A stretch of DNA of 64,000 nt, taken from Liopterus haemorrhoidalis (taxonomy: Eukaryota; Arthropoda; Insecta; Coleoptera; Dytiscidae). Shown in pieces: positions 10,878-22,411 of the stretch (positions are counted from its first letter, which is position 1; each line of letters opens with the position of its first letter). A model generated the notes under the pieces. That model worked only from the letters and a program-made list of their open reading frames with translations, did not search any database and was not told where the DNA came from. The stretch covers positions 22,737,279 to 22,801,278 of the forward strand of contig OZ020611.1 of assembly GCA_963971575.1 (NCBI GenBank), in the 5' to 3' direction. The position numbers and the translations under genes were made by a program.

Positions 10878-11361
10878 AGCCTGGAACAGAATGCAAAGCG
10901 CGCTACGCCGTCAGCGCGCCGTCAATTGCGACGGCGTTGCATTAGCGCCGTTGAGAACGGCGTTGAATTTTCGCCTGCACACAATGCAATAATTTTTAAC
11001 GCCGTCAAAGTAACAAGTGACAACCTATATCTGTGTTTATAAGTGCGCTTTCTTTTATTAAAATTATAATGGATAATCAAGACTTGTGTGTGATGTTATT
11101 TATGTTGTATGCAAGTTATTTATACATACAAAAACATTATCATTCTATAAAAACTGAGGTTAGCTGTTCTACGTCAACGTTCAACGGCGTCAAAAGTTGG
11201 AAGTTGACCAACATTCAGTACCAACGGCGTTGGAACGCCGTTAGGACGTTTACATTCTGTGCACTTGCGTACGACAGCTTGATTTTAACTTTCCTCTGAC
11301 AGATAGCGCCGTCCAAACGCCGTCAACGCGCCGTAGTACTCGTTGCATTCTGTTCCCCACT
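10878..11361. mobile_element. PIF/Harbinger-like element with GACGGCG subterminal motifs
   Basis: TIRs contain GGAACAGAATGCAA on both ends, and the element is flanked by TAA (10875-10877, 11362-11364), the 3-bp duplication of PIF/Harbinger. Both ends are packed with GCCGTC/GACGGC/CGCCGTT words. A short frame after the ATG at 11070 (MDNQDLCVMLFMLYASYLY) resembles the extreme N-terminus of Harbinger transposases before it is lost. The 484-bp size makes it a deletion derivative. Confidence 0.65.
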
Positions 11362-11364
11362 TAA

Positions 11365-11557
11365 CCCCTCACACGAAATTATGCTCACATACAAGGGCGT
11401 AGCCAAAGGCGGAAGTTTGGGTGTTAACCCCCCCCCGAGAAAAAATCTTAAGTATTATTATAGGTTGTACATAGGTGGAAAAAGCACAAAAAGAGAATGA
11501 CAAACGTTTTATTAATTAATAAATTTTCAAAAAGTTATATTTTTAATTTATTATTTA
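11365..11557. other. spacer with hAT-like terminus
   Basis: AAGGGCGTAGCCAAAGGCGG at 11393-11412 followed by a C-run looks like a hAT 5' end; no matching 3' end was found. No gene. Confidence 0.4.
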
Positions 11558-12037
11558 GCATAAAATTTAATTTCAATAAAATCTGTTATATTGTACCTGT
11601 ACTTTTATTTTATAAAAAAGAACGTTAAAAAAAAAACATTTTTTTTATTTTTCAGATGTTTTTTATTATTATCTTTATGTTATTATAGTTAGTATAAAAT
11701 TTAATTTCAATAAAATCCTGCATATTGTACCTGTATTTTTATTTTATAAAAAAGAACGTTAAAAAAAAACATTGTTTTTATTTTTCAGATGTTTTTTATT
11801 ATTATTTTTATGTTATTATAGTTAGTATAAATTTTAATTTCAATAAAATCTGTTATATTTTATCTGTACTTTTATTTTATAAAAAAGAACGTTTAAAAAA
11901 AAAACATTTATTTTATTTTTCAGATGTTTTTTTTTTATTATCTTTATGTTATTATAGTTAGTATAAAATTTAATTTCAATAAAATCTGTTATATTGTACC
12001 TGTACTTTTATTTTATAAAAAAGAACATTTCAAAAAA
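11558..12037 (+). repeat. AT-rich tandem repeat, ~130-bp unit, four copies
   Basis: Units starting AGTATAAAATTTAATTTCAA recur near 11559, 11690, 11823 and 11960. Each contains TGTACCTGTACTTTTATT, an A-run and ATTTTTCAGATGTTTTTT. The frames read across it (11725-11961, 11924-12388) are low-complexity Phe/Tyr/Lys translations and not genes. Confidence 0.85.
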
Positions 12038-12106
12038 AGTATATTTTGTAAAAACCTAAAAAAATGTGTGTTTTCTTATATTATTCTTATCTTATATCTC
12101 TTTTTA

Positions 12107-13075
12107 AGATTTTGTAGGTATGACCACCAAAAAACCCTTATAACGTCACTCATGTGTTTTTCTGTCTGTCTGTCTGTCTGTACGGGAGAAATTGTAGCCA
12201 AACGGCTGAACATAGAACGTTGGATTTTGGCATACTTGTACAACTTTTTGACCTACATACATATAGGAAAACTATACAGAGTTCAAAAAATACAGCGCCG
12301 GATAAATATAAACAAATATGTATTTAATGGAAAAATAAATATATTTTTTTTTTTTAATTTTGAATGGGGTAACAATGAAAACTCTTAATGCGTGGATGGC
12401 ACAAACAAATTTTTATTTAAAAAAAAATAAAAATATGGGGTTTTTGTCCATATAATAACAAAAAACTTTTGTCCCCCACCCTATCTCCCAGAGGGGTTGA
12501 ACTAAAAATCTGAAAAAAATCTCAATAATGTATATTGATGGGAACCGGAATAGTTCAACAGGCAACTTTGATCAGATTGGTTTTTCGCAATATATTGATT
12601 TTTTAGGGTCGTCGAAAAAAAATATTTTTTAAAAATTTATTGTGTGGTAACAAAAGAAAGCTCTTAAGATGTAGATAAAGGAAAGAGAAGTAGTTTCTTA
12701 TTTTTTTTTATTTTAAAACGATTTTTTCCAAAAAAAGTACTAAATATCAGCACCCCTAAAGGGTTAAATAAAAAATCTGAAAAAAATCTAAGCAATTATT
12801 GGATTTTTTTTAATTAAATTTTATTGTGGGGATATTAAATGGAAGTTCTTTAAGTGCAGATTAATGAACAGTAATTGATTTTTGAAATACATTTCATTTT
12901 GACTAAATACTGCCAAGTATTAAGAGTTTCGTTTAATATCTTAGCTAAAATTAAAAAAAAAAATTGTATATACATGGATACATGTTGTTATGGGTAGAGA
13001 AGAGGTACGTAAATTTATTTTGCAAATATCGACTAGGAATATAAATAAATAACTGGCCGGTAGCTGGGATTCCAT
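12107..13075 (-). repeat. composite repeat family B, copy 1
   Basis: Begins ATTTTGTAGGTATGACC, then GTCACTCATGTG, a short CTGT run, AGCCAAACGGCTGAACATAG, AACCGGAATAGTTCAACAG, and ends near ACTGGCCGGTAGCTGGGATT. The same order recurs at 38322-39372, and inverted at 62310-63303. It shares the terminal ACAAAACCCTAAAAA-type motif and CAGA/CTGT run with family A but lacks the tRNA-like module. Non-coding. Confidence 0.7.
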
Positions 13076-13662
13076 TTTGCTCTTTACTATTTTATTTTAC
13101 TAAAACATACCTTTTGAAGTCATATTTAGTTTGTGTTCGATAATCATTTTGAAGATTTACAAATTTTAAAAGTGTTTATTTAATATAGGGACATTTGTAT
13201 TAGTATCCCTGAATAAAACGATGTTTACATTTGTCATTTAATAATACGTCTGTTGTGTTTTGATACTGACTTGTGTTCAAATATCTAACTTATAGTAATT
13301 TCTATAAACCTGCTTTATTTAGTTTTTTGTTTATTTAGCAGTTTTGTGTTTAGTTATATATTTTCTTATTTGATTTTTTGTGTACTGCATAGTTGTTAGG
13401 TTATATTCAACTTATTTTAATTTTATTTTCTTTGATCATATTTTTGGATCACATCAGTCCTTCTTTAGGGCTATTTAGCCTATTAGAATAATTTATTTGT
13501 TCCTATTCTGTTCTTATTATTATATTTTCATTTCATTTTGATACAAGTGACAGCGTACAAATATTACATTCGTTAAATAGATGAATGTAAATGTACAAAA
13601 TCTGACGTCACATTTTTTTGTGTCGTTTCAAGTGACACAACTGCAGTGTTTCGCCGATTTCC
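13076..13662. other. AT-rich spacer, nothing recognised
   Basis: No open frame of substance, no TIR pair and no tandem structure was noticed. Confidence 0.5.
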
Positions 13663-14450
13663 CTATAGGGGAAAAATTTTAAGATCGTAGCGCCACGCGG
13701 ATTTTTTTGAAACCATTCTAAATCAGATACCACTTGACATTTACTAGTAAATAATAGCGAAAAGTGTATCAAAAAACGACAAAAAATAAATAATTGTTTG
13801 GGATTTTCTGATTTTGTGAAGTGACATTACTTGTAAACATCTAAAATACTACATTTTGTGATCTGGTTTTAAGTTATGGCGGTTTTCCATTGTCGATTAT
13901 TTTAACTATATTGGGGGAAATAATAATTCCCGTGTTGTTTACCAAGGGGTAGAAATCTACAATGCTGGGCATATAATATTGTGTGGAGTCACTGAAAAAA
14001 ACAGAGAGTTCATAAAGATTTATGCATTATGCCTACAAACTTGTGCATTACAAACCCACACACAATAACAGGAATTTTCAAGATATGCGATAATAAATAC
14101 AAAATTGAAAATATTTTTTGTAGTCACTGTCATTAAAATGTAATGAGCAAACTTTGATATAAGGGCTCACTTTTTTTCCAATTTTTAAATTGTTTATCTA
14201 AACATCGCATCGATTCCTAACCTCTTGCTTTCCCAATTTTGTTTCGAACCGATATTTCCGGGTTTCTTCTTTTCAATGAATTGCACATAGGCACACAACA
14301 ATATGTATTATACATTTTTCAATGATTATAATAAAACTTTAAAAACAAACTTCATATAAAACCAATACACAAAACGAAATGTTATCTGATCTACACAAGT
14401 TCATGAAACGCTCACCAGATGGTAGGGTGCTTAGCTGCAAATCCCTATAG
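13663..14450. mobile_element. TAGGGGA-ended DNA element, copy 2
   Basis: Left end CTATAGGGGAAAAATTTTAA then GATCGTAGCGCCA; the right end is the inverse of CTATAGGGATTTGCAGCTAA. Compared with 2122-3378 it keeps the same end order and similar internal words (GGCACACAACAA near the right side). Non-coding. Confidence 0.6.
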
Positions 14451-14469
14451 CTATTTATTTAAGGGATTT

Positions 14470-14605
14470 AAAACCAACACTTGTAATTGTGTTATGTAGT
14501 GACAGGCATTCATCGTTTGGCCTTCTAATAATTATCATTCACTGACTAAATACCTACAAAATCCTGAAATGTGTGAAAATTCACACTTTACATCATTTTA
14601 TTTAT
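14470..14605 (-). repeat. terminal module repeat (one of five)
   Basis: Contains ATTCACTGACTAAATACCTA, AAATCCTGAAATGTGTG and AAAATTCACACTTTACATC. The same module occurs at 39650-39785, 43045-43125, and inverted at 24105-24165 and 53147-53215. Here it also includes an upstream segment (ACCAACACTTGTAATTGTG) shared with 39650. It has a small GTGAAAATTCAC palindrome. Confidence 0.7.
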
Positions 14606-15607
14606 TTTTTTTGTCATAAATAGCGTGTAAGAAACATTAAACAGGGCGGTAGTAATGTATTAGCTACGCTAGTTAAAAAAAGTTAAAATTATATTTTCTT
14701 ATTGGTGGGCCGTATCAATTCTATTGGCGGGCCACATTCGTTCCACAGGCCGTCGATTGCGGACCCATGCTGAAGATAATTGCAGCACCTTTTATTAAAA
14801 TTTGTCAATTACTTAACATTATAACAAAATATTTCGTAATAAAAATACTTAGATAATAGTTATCTCAATTAAAATACTGTTTATGAAAATTCTTATCGAC
14901 ACATTGTTTTGTTTTGGTGTGCAATTCAATTGTCACAAATAATTTTAAACAAATGATTAACCAACACGTGCGTATGAACATACGTGCAAATATTAAAAGA
15001 TCTTGTCACGCTATATGCCTTTTAAAAGTGAAGGAATTAATTTAACGTATAAAATATTTAGTTACACAACGGTTCATTATATTTTGATTATCCAGATATT
15101 TTATTAACTTACGTGAGAATATATTATTTTGTTTTGGATAACGAAATTTATATTACACGATTTATGAAAAACTGCTTTTTGTTTGGTTTTTCGACTCTGA
15201 TTTGTTCTACACATGGGATTTAAATATATGAACTTAACTGTAAATGATTTTAAATGTAATTTTAATATTCTTATTCATACTATATTTTATCTAGAGTTCT
15301 CTTGACATTAATATAATTCATGTCACAGATAAATTAGACTCTTCTCTCTGTAACTATATGTAATTGTGAGATAAAAGTTGTAATTTTTAAAATTACCGAA
15401 TTGTTTGTTGTTTTTTTATGATCTAGAATTCCAGTAAAAAATAGCTTAAAAAATACTTTCTCCATAAATATAATTATAAAATAATAACAGCAAGAACACA
15501 TTCATTCATAAAGAGATGGAAAAGACACGCACTTTATCAGAACCGTAATGATGGTATTAAAACTTTTGGTAAATCAAAACTTGATAAAAAATAAAAATAC
15601 TCGTGGA
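14606..15607. other. non-coding spacer
   Basis: AT-rich. A patch at 14700-14765 (GGTGGGCCGTATCAATT ... GGCGGGCCACATTCG) resembles a hAT internal scrap. No gene seen. Confidence 0.45.
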
Positions 15608-15743
15608 TAGGGATGGGAATTTATTTTTGAATATCGATATATGCGCGATTCGACATATCGTAAGTGTCATATCGATATTCGATATATATCGAAGTAAAAA
15701 TATCGATATTTTCGATATATCGAAATAACTATATATATATATG

Positions 15744-16387
15744 CTGTTCACTCTTGCAAGGACAAACCAGATTTTTTGGTTACTTTTATAGTGTATTACG
15801 GTCTTTAAATATCAATTAAAAATATTCCTTACACTGTAGAACCGACTTTAGATTTATTGGTTATGATCATTATTAAGAAAGTGACATTTTTTATAATTTT
15901 TTAATACCAACATGACAATTTCAAAGGTGCAAATTATTGAAATCAAACTTTCGTCTTACAGGCTATTCCAAACGATTAGGTGGAACTAAATGGAAATTTC
16001 GTTATTTTAGGCTCTCACGAAACGAGACCTTGCTTGGGTTATTTCATGTTTCAGGTTTGGGATGTGAAAAATTAAAATTCTAACAGTGAAACCATGGAAA
16101 CGAATGACATGTCAAATATTTTAATACATTTTTCCATATTTTGAAGACAAAGAAATTAATAAATGAGAAATTTTTATTAAGAATGACAAAAAATTTAAAT
16201 GTAATGAAAAGGACATTTTATAATGACTATCAGTTTAATCTAGAATTTGCAATGTGAGCATGTTTTTCAAAACTTAAACAAAATGACCAAAAGTCCGAAT
16301 TCATTGATAAAAATTACTAGATTTCAAAAATTAGTTCCGCCTAAACGTTTGGAATAGCCTATAGTTTGTTTCTACAAAAGTGAACAG
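15744..16387. mobile_element. CTGTTCAC-ended MITE, middle layer
   Basis: Left CTGTTCACTCTTGCAAGGAC and right inverse (CTACAAAAGTGAACAG). A less disturbed relative is at 43619-43908 and shares TTTTATAGTGTATTAC, ATATTCCTTACA and TTGGTTATGATCAT-like words, partly inverted. It was split by the GGCTATTCC element. Confidence 0.65.
15960..16360. mobile_element. GGCTATTCC-ended MITE, inner layer
   Basis: Left AGGCTATTCCAAACGATTAG then GTGGAACTA; right inverse (TAGTTCCGCCTAAACGTTTG then GAATAGCC). Relatives at 22412-22846 and 28803-28942. Non-coding; superfamily unclear. Confidence 0.7.
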
Positions 16388-16893
16388 CATATATTTAAAT
16401 GTAAAAAATATACAAGGGTACCGATATTTTGTGCGAATATAGATATTTTGCGCGATATATCGCATTTCAAATATCGATATAAAAATATCGATATATTTTT
16501 CTAAAGTATCGATATTTTCGATATATCGATATATCGTTCCCATCCCTATTCGTGGACGGGGTGGGAGTAAAATGAAAAAATCTAGTTATGATGAAGGTGA
16601 GGCTTCAAAAACTTAAAGTCAAAACATAATATACTACTCAAAAAATATATGTAAAAATTTATATATCGAAATAAAAAAACTTTTGTTTTTTTTTTCAAAA
16701 TTCAATGTTTTAAATTAAAATTCTTGATTACGGACTGACGGATATTTACGAACGAAAATTATTTTTTAACACATATTTATTTTGATTTGTTTTTTTTTTG
16801 TTGATGTGAAAAACGTACTGTTTTTTTCCCAATCCTATTTCTAAAGAGGTTATTCTAAAAGTATGAAACATTCAGTTAGTTTTTCGAAAAATA

Positions 16894-17087
16894 CCATGAG
16901 TTCAAGAAGAAATTATTTAAAGGTTGGCTATGAAAAAATAAAATAATGTCTACTGCAAGCTTTATATGACTTATAAACTTATGACAACAACAACAGTGAT
17001 GACAGTTAATGAATTCTAAAGCTTGCTGTTGATATTACTTTTATTTTCCATAACCAACCCTTATGTAATTTCTTTCTGAACTCATGG
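16894..17087. mobile_element. MITE with TA duplication (CCATGAGTTC ends)
   Basis: The left arm CCATGAGTTCAAGAAGAAAT and the inverse of the right arm (CCATGAGTTCAGAAAGAAAT) continue to match through GGTTGG.TATG.AAAATAAAA and GCAAGCTTTA, about 75 bp of TIR. Flanked by TA on both sides (16892-16893, 17088-17089), so Tc1/mariner-type is likely. Confidence 0.75.
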
Positions 17088-17601
17088 TATATGTTGGACT
17101 GCTGAAGAAAATATGTATTTTTTTAAATATCGTATATTATGAGAAAAAAGGTTGAAAAACACTGAACTAGTGGATTGGTCTATATGAAAAATAATACAAA
17201 ATGCTCATCAGGCCGGGACCCCCGCAGCCCCACAAGAATTCTTTCTTGGGGGGCTCAGAAGCAAATATGTTTTCTTAGAAGGCGCAGAAGTCAAACATTT
17301 TTTTTGGTGAGAATCACGTTCATTATAAAGAAAAATATGGCCCTTAAAAATGTGTTTTTTAGTGTTGGGGCGGGGAGGAAGCCCGTGTCCTCCCTGTATC
17401 CCCCCTTTTTAAATTGTACTGAACTTAATTCTTTGGTAGAAACTGGTAATAAATTCATATACTTTATAGAATAATAGTTAATACTATATCTTGATTTATT
17501 ATTTCGTGTAAAATTGGGGTATATATTTAATTTACTACATGTGTTGTAGTTGTGAACGTCTTCATAAGAGACAAAAGAATTTAGATTTTGATGGGCTTAT
17601 A
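17088..17601. other. spacer with GC-rich hAT-like scrap
   Basis: At 17205-17410 a C/G-rich stretch (GGCCGGGACCCCCGCAGCC, TTGGGGGGCTCAGAAG) resembles hAT-MITE interiors seen elsewhere; its ends were not resolved. The 99-aa frame over it is not credible. Confidence 0.4.
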
Positions 17602-17860
17602 CAGAGCCGGCTGTGGGTTTTGCGGGGCCTCGGGAAAATATTATATGCGGGACCCCTTCCCAAAAAGGAAGAAATGATACATGAACATAATTTTATCAAT
17701 TTATTGAATGATGCACATCAGACTTGTAAAAAACGCTGCATTTGGTGTCAAAAACTTATCCTAGCTACTAATATTTGTTAGAAATATGAAAGCGCGGGGC
17801 CCCTTTAAGCTCGGGGCCTCGGGAAAAATCCCCGAAGTCCCGACCTCTGAGCCGGCCCTG
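17602..17860. mobile_element. hAT-type MITE with perfect 8-bp TSD
   Basis: Ends CAGAGCCGGCTG and inverse (GAGCCGGCCCTG), flanked by the perfect duplication GGCTTATA (17594-17601, 17861-17868). The interior has GGGGCCTCGGG on both sides. The 80-aa frame across it is an artefact. Confidence 0.9.
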
Positions 17861-17868
17861 GGCTTATA

Positions 17869-18739
17869 CTAAACAGTGATAGATAAAAAGTGATGATAGT
17901 GTCATGATTCTAAATTTTTTAAAGAATAAATGATAAAAAAATTAAAAAAGTACAAGTAGATTGATCTCACAGATTTGATATTATTTATGGAAAAAAGATA
18001 TTTTCTTTTATTTAATTTAGGGTACCAAAAAAAGCTCCTAGTTCCTAGTAAAGGACGATAAATTATATCTTTACCTAGATTCTGCGATAGGTCTTAATTT
18101 CTTAATCTAAAACTTATTAATAAAACTTATTAGTTGAGTTATTTAGTCAGAATATTAAAAAATCATAAAGTTTTCATGTTACATGAAAATAAATTTTAAA
18201 TTCTCAGAAAAACCTATAATTATTTTACATTCAACATTATTAATAACATGTGAAAATCTTTAAATAGCTATTAATATTTTTTAAATTTAAATGCAAATTT
18301 ATTTAATTAATTTAAAATTTCCTTTACTTCCCAAAAACATTCACTAAAATTTTATAAAAATCATTGATTACAATATACAGTTTCAAATTTCAGCTATTAA
18401 TATTAATACAAAAATTTTAATAATTTTGTCACATTTTGAGATTTTTATCATTTTTTGAAACAAAACAAAATTGTCACAGTAAATTCACATGGAATATTGT
18501 TCCGTAAATATTGTAATTATATTTTTATGTTCATAAATTCAGAACGAACAATTAAAACAGACAGAATTAGCACACAATGTTTAATATCGTTTTTGTTTTT
18601 TTGAAAACAATGCTTTTGAAAAACACTATTCCTTTCTTATAAGGTTATTATTGTAATTGGATATCTAAAAACCGAATAATGTTCTATTACGTTTTCTAAT
18701 TTCTAGAAGATTGTTGAGGCGACAGGCAGTTGATTACAG
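17869..18739. other. AT-rich spacer, nothing recognised
   Basis: Very AT-rich with no coding potential, TIRs or tandem repeats noticed. Confidence 0.5.
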
Positions 18740-18810
18740 TGGATAGGGCACGTGCAGAGAATGAATGGTAAAGAAGATTTGAAGGAAGATTGAGCATCCA
18801 TATGACAGCT
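18740..18810 (+). pseudogene. possible LINE reverse-transcriptase C-terminal scrap
   Basis: One frame reads WIGHVQRMNG, which resembles the W.GHV.RM motif found after the RT domain in some insect LINEs. Too short to classify. Confidence 0.4.
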
Positions 18811-18869
18811 GACAGAAGTTCTAAAAGCAGGGGCGTCGCTAGAAGGGTGCAAGGGTACGACTAAATTAG

Positions 18870-19505
18870 ACTTATTTTCTCGAGAATTCTCGAGAAAAAT
18901 AATTATTAGAATATATATCTTTTTTTAATGTTGAAAATATTGTAGAGGATAAAAAATGTTAAAATTATAGTCAACTTTAAAGTACTAAAGTATTCATTTA
19001 AATAACATTAGAACAAATGGATAACGGGGCTTTAAAAAATGATTATGACAACAGCACGTAATTGCATATTAATTTAAAATACATACATATGTATAGAGAT
19101 ATTTTCAAAAAATTAAGAAATTAATAATAATAGTAATAATTATTTTATTTAACTTGTAGGTAATCTATTACATAACAGTTTTAAACTGAACAAAAAATGA
19201 AATGTAATTGATTATAATAAATAATACACTAAATTAAAATAAAATATTGTAACAATAAATGCTAATTAGCTAAATATTATAAATCGCTTCTTATCTGTTG
19301 CCACAGTTGTGTTGCGAGACAGAAGACAAATTTTATCAAAATTAAATTATAATCAGTGACTCACTAAACATTATATTTTTTAAAATAGTTTTTTAAAGTA
19401 CAATGCTTTTAACGTGGCGTCGAGAAAATTTTACATTTCTCGAGAAATGAAAAATGAGAATAATAACTTGTTCACGTGAAATTCTCGAGAAGAAATACTA
19501 CTTCC
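18870..19505. mobile_element. CTCGAGAA-ended element, copy A
   Basis: Begins TTCTCGAGAATTCTCGAGAA and ends GAAATTCTCGAGAAGAAATA, AT-rich within. Copy B at 47565-49955 follows the same sequence (for example GTAGAGGATAAAAA, ACTAAAGTATTCA, TGGATAACGGGGCTTTAAAA, GTTTTAAACTGAACAAAAAA) and is interrupted by younger insertions. Palindromic TTCTCGAGAA words at both ends are the hallmark. Confidence 0.7.
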
Positions 19506-19965
19506 CCATACGTATAAACCACGGGTTAAAAATGTCTTCCCACTTTTCAGTTGGTATTTCTGCACAGGTTTGGTCCTAGGCTGCTAGAAGCTCATCATCG
19601 CTTTTAAAATGGCGGCCTCTAACCTTATTCTTGATGAAAGGAAAGAGTCCAAAATCACAAGGAGCAAGATCTGGTACGGAGGATGCTCTAAAACTTGTAG
19701 TACATAATTATTCAAAAAATCTTTTTTTAGTTGAGCTCGATGCGCGGGTGCATTATCTTCATGCAAGCACCAAGGGTCAAGGTGCAATAGTGGTTTGAAA
19801 ATATTCGTGCTGGGAACGAGGTCGTGAGAGTTTTTCTTCCGTTGATAACGACCAACTAAAAGCGTTAGTTGAATCAGAACTACGCAGAACAATTCGAGCG
19901 CTTGCACAAAAGTTAATTGTTAAGCCTCGTTCATAATAGACCAAAAAAAGGTTGCTGGAATGATT
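19505..19965 (-). pseudogene. mariner transposase relic (C-terminal half)
   Basis: The minus strand has the catalytic block CLHEDNAPAHRAQLKKDFL followed by VLEHPPYQILL (normally LEHPPYSPDLAPCDF), KAMMSF-like sequence, and in another frame EIPTEKWEDIFNPWFIRMGK, a typical mariner C-terminus. Frameshifts are evident around 19640-19700 and near 19584. It abuts the CTCGAGAA element. Non-functional. Confidence 0.8.
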
Positions 19966-20284
19966 TTTGTGCCCTTACCAACTTTGCACCTGAAGCGAGT
20001 GCCTCACTCGCCACACCCTAGATCCGGCCCAGATGCTATGTATCCATAGCAAAAAAATTACAGTACTCTCTTTGTTCTGTTTATTTGGAACAGATGTTCT
20101 GAACGGTCTGAATTGTCCCATCCTTATACATTATGTTATGGATCTATTATACGAGAATTTAGTCATCGGCACGTCCAACAGTTCTGGACCACTTAAAACA
20201 GAATTTGTAGGCAATAAACCGTAATTATTTTCCTACCAACCTAATAGTAAAAAATCACCTGGGGTTGATCAACTCGTGCCATTG
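19966..20284. other. spacer with hAT-like end
   Basis: CCTAGATCCGGCCCAG near 20018-20033 looks like the inverse of a hAT terminus; a possible partner is GCAGGGGCGTCGCTAG near 18831. The pairing is not proven. No gene. Confidence 0.35.
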
Positions 20285-20515
20285 ATGTCAAAAGCTTAAA
20301 TATGAAGTTTCATAAAAATTATTTTAGCAGAATTTGCTTTGCACGAGTACACGGACCGACAGACAGACCGACAAACATCATGCTAAAAATAGTCAAAACG
20401 TTATGTAGGGACCTCAATTCGTGGATATCCATCAAAATCTCGAAATGTCAAAATCGGTATGATCACAAGCATGTTCTACATTATACAATTCTCGTCAAAT
20501 TTTCATACTTATTTC
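20285..20515 (+). repeat. dispersed repeat C, copy 1
   Basis: Shares GGGACCTCAATTCGTGGATA, TCGAAATGTCAAAATCGGTAT and a preceding CGACAGACAGACC segment with 37080-37228. In both copies a hAT-type MITE sits shortly downstream. Confidence 0.55.
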
Positions 20516-20810
20516 CAGAGCCGCAGTAAGGAAAACTTGCGCTAGGGGCAGAGCCGTGTTTTGGCGCCCTTGGTAAATAAAAAGTTTTATCATCTCTCAA
20601 AATTCAAGTGACGAGCAAAAAAAAAGGTCCTCACCTCTCAAAATCTAAGTGATGAGCAAAAAAAAAGGTCCACACCTCCCAAAATCCAAGTGATGAGGTC
20701 CTCGATCCTCAATTTCGCAATGGCGCCCCTTAGTCAAGCCTGTCAGCGCCCTTCTCTTTAGTGCGCCCAAGGCCGTAGCACCCTCCCCCCCCTCCCTTAC
20801 TGCGGCTCTG
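20516..20810. mobile_element. hAT-type MITE
   Basis: Ends CAGAGCCGCAGTAAGG and the inverse (CCCTTACTGCGGCTCTG). Flanking octamers CTTATTTC and CTTAATTC match at 7 of 8. Internal short tandem copies of CCTCACCTCTCAAAATCTAA occur, as also inside the MITE at 37229. Confidence 0.82.
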
Positions 20811-22118
20811 CTTAATTCTTTGACTAGAAATAAATCAGTGAAATTGTACAGTGTAGAACACTTTATGAAGTCAAGGTCAACTTTATTCAAAACTAGATTT
20901 GGACGAACTTTTCTTGAAAATATTTTCAAGTTTAATAACAGTACCAACATAAAATTACGTTTGTAAATATTTTGTATTACCACGTGTTTAATAGTGTTTA
21001 GTTGATCATTGGTTTGAATAGGTGAATATATAAATTGTGTTTTGTACGTAAATCAGTAATTTTACAAATCTAATAGCTAGGTTATAAACACTTGACAAGA
21101 TAAGAATTATATATTTATGTTGGTACTTTAAATGAATTGAAACACGTGTAAGAATTTCATTCTCTACCAAAAAATTGAAAAATAAATTGTATTAAAACTT
21201 TGACTTCTAGTTCAAAGAAAAAGTTTAGAAAATTGACGAATAAAGTATTATGTAGAACACGCTTTATATATGTTGGCGGTCGGTAAAAAGTAATATTGTG
21301 AAAAATGAATATGTTCTTGTCTTCACAATTCGCTAATCATTGACACATTTTTAGTGCGTCGTTAATGTCGATTTATTATTATGAATTTGTAAAAAAAGGG
21401 TTGATATGGAAAGGAAACTTGTAGGACATTTGCTTTAAAAATTATAAAATAAAACATGTTGAATAAACACTATGCACTGTTTTGTTTTATAGATAGTGTA
21501 ATAATAAAAATATCTCATATCTTTAAATCAGTTGGTTCGCGGAACCATGTTCTTTAAGCTTTTTTCATTCATTTTTGCAGATACTATACGCTCTTAAATT
21601 TTTGTTAACACTCACCAATCTTTAATACTTGTTGCATTTAAAATCCTGACCTATTCCAATAAATTGTAGTTTTGTTATAATCGGATAACAATACTTTCAT
21701 AGGGATCACTATCTCTCTAAGGTTTTCCTGCTTTCTTTGGAAACTTTCCTTTTATCTCTTCAACAATCTGCCATTTTCTTTATTCTAATTCCAGTATCTT
21801 TGTGCTCTGTTTACACGTCTATATTATCAAGATCCATATGTAATTAAATCACACTGCATCCATAACTAGGAAATTAAAATGGATCGAGGTTAGTGCAACA
21901 TCAAAAAATATTTTTACGAGCGAAACTTTAACGAGATGTGAAATGTTTAAGTATTCCCATAATGTAATAATGTTTACAAATTTTTAATCAGATTATTTCT
22001 GAGCATGTAATACGTTAAAAATATCTATAATTTACATTTTGTAATATGTATTTTAATAAATCTTGACATATTTGTATTACAATAAATTGTGATAAAGCAG
22101 TAAAAGTATAGACTATTC
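20811..22118. other. AT-rich spacer, nothing recognised
   Basis: No plausible coding frame; no clear TIR pair or tandem array. Confidence 0.45.
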
Positions 22119-22411
22119 CAGCGTTTCCCAAAGTGCGGGTCGCAGAAAATTTTTGCCGGGTCGCGAAAAAAATTGTGCGAACACAAAAAAGATTTTTTTT
22201 GTACATATTATTTTTTTTTATGTCAGTTAATCACTATAATAGTGTGTATTTGTGCTCTTTATTACTATACTATATTCTTTATTACTATAAAGCTACTGCT
22301 TTAAAATAAAATTTGTTTTGTAAATAAATGTTTTTTTTTTTCATAAGGTGGGTCGCGAAAAATATTAAAACCTCGTACTGGGTCGCGGTCAAAAAAGTTT
22401 GGGAACCGCTG
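22119..22411. mobile_element. hAT-type MITE inserted at the tip of another MITE
   Basis: Starts CAGCGTTTCCCAAAGTGCGG and ends with the inverse (AAGTTTGGGAACCGCTG). The flanking octamers GACTATTC and GGCTATTT match at 6 of 8 and correspond to the terminal GGCTATTCC of the MITE at 22412. Confidence 0.75.

Larger units (their letters stand above)
15608..16548. mobile_element. hAT-like element with TATCGATA-rich ends, outer layer of a triple nest
   Basis: TIR TAGGGATGGGAA at 15608 and its inverse ending at 16548, with dense ATATCGATAT words at both ends. Flanking octamers CTCGTGGA (15600-15607) and TTCGTGGA (16549-16556) match at 7 of 8 positions, suggesting a hAT-type duplication. Most of its interior is younger insertions (15744-16387 and, inside that, 15960-16360). 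Confidence 0.7.

Noticed and set aside
11725..12388. 78- and 154-codon frames rich in Phe, Tyr, Lys.
   Set aside because: They read through an AT-rich tandem array and into a repeat; composition is explained by the array.
17539..17781. 80-codon frame with Cys-rich start.
   Set aside because: It runs across the left border of a hAT MITE with a perfect duplication, so it cannot be an ancestral gene.
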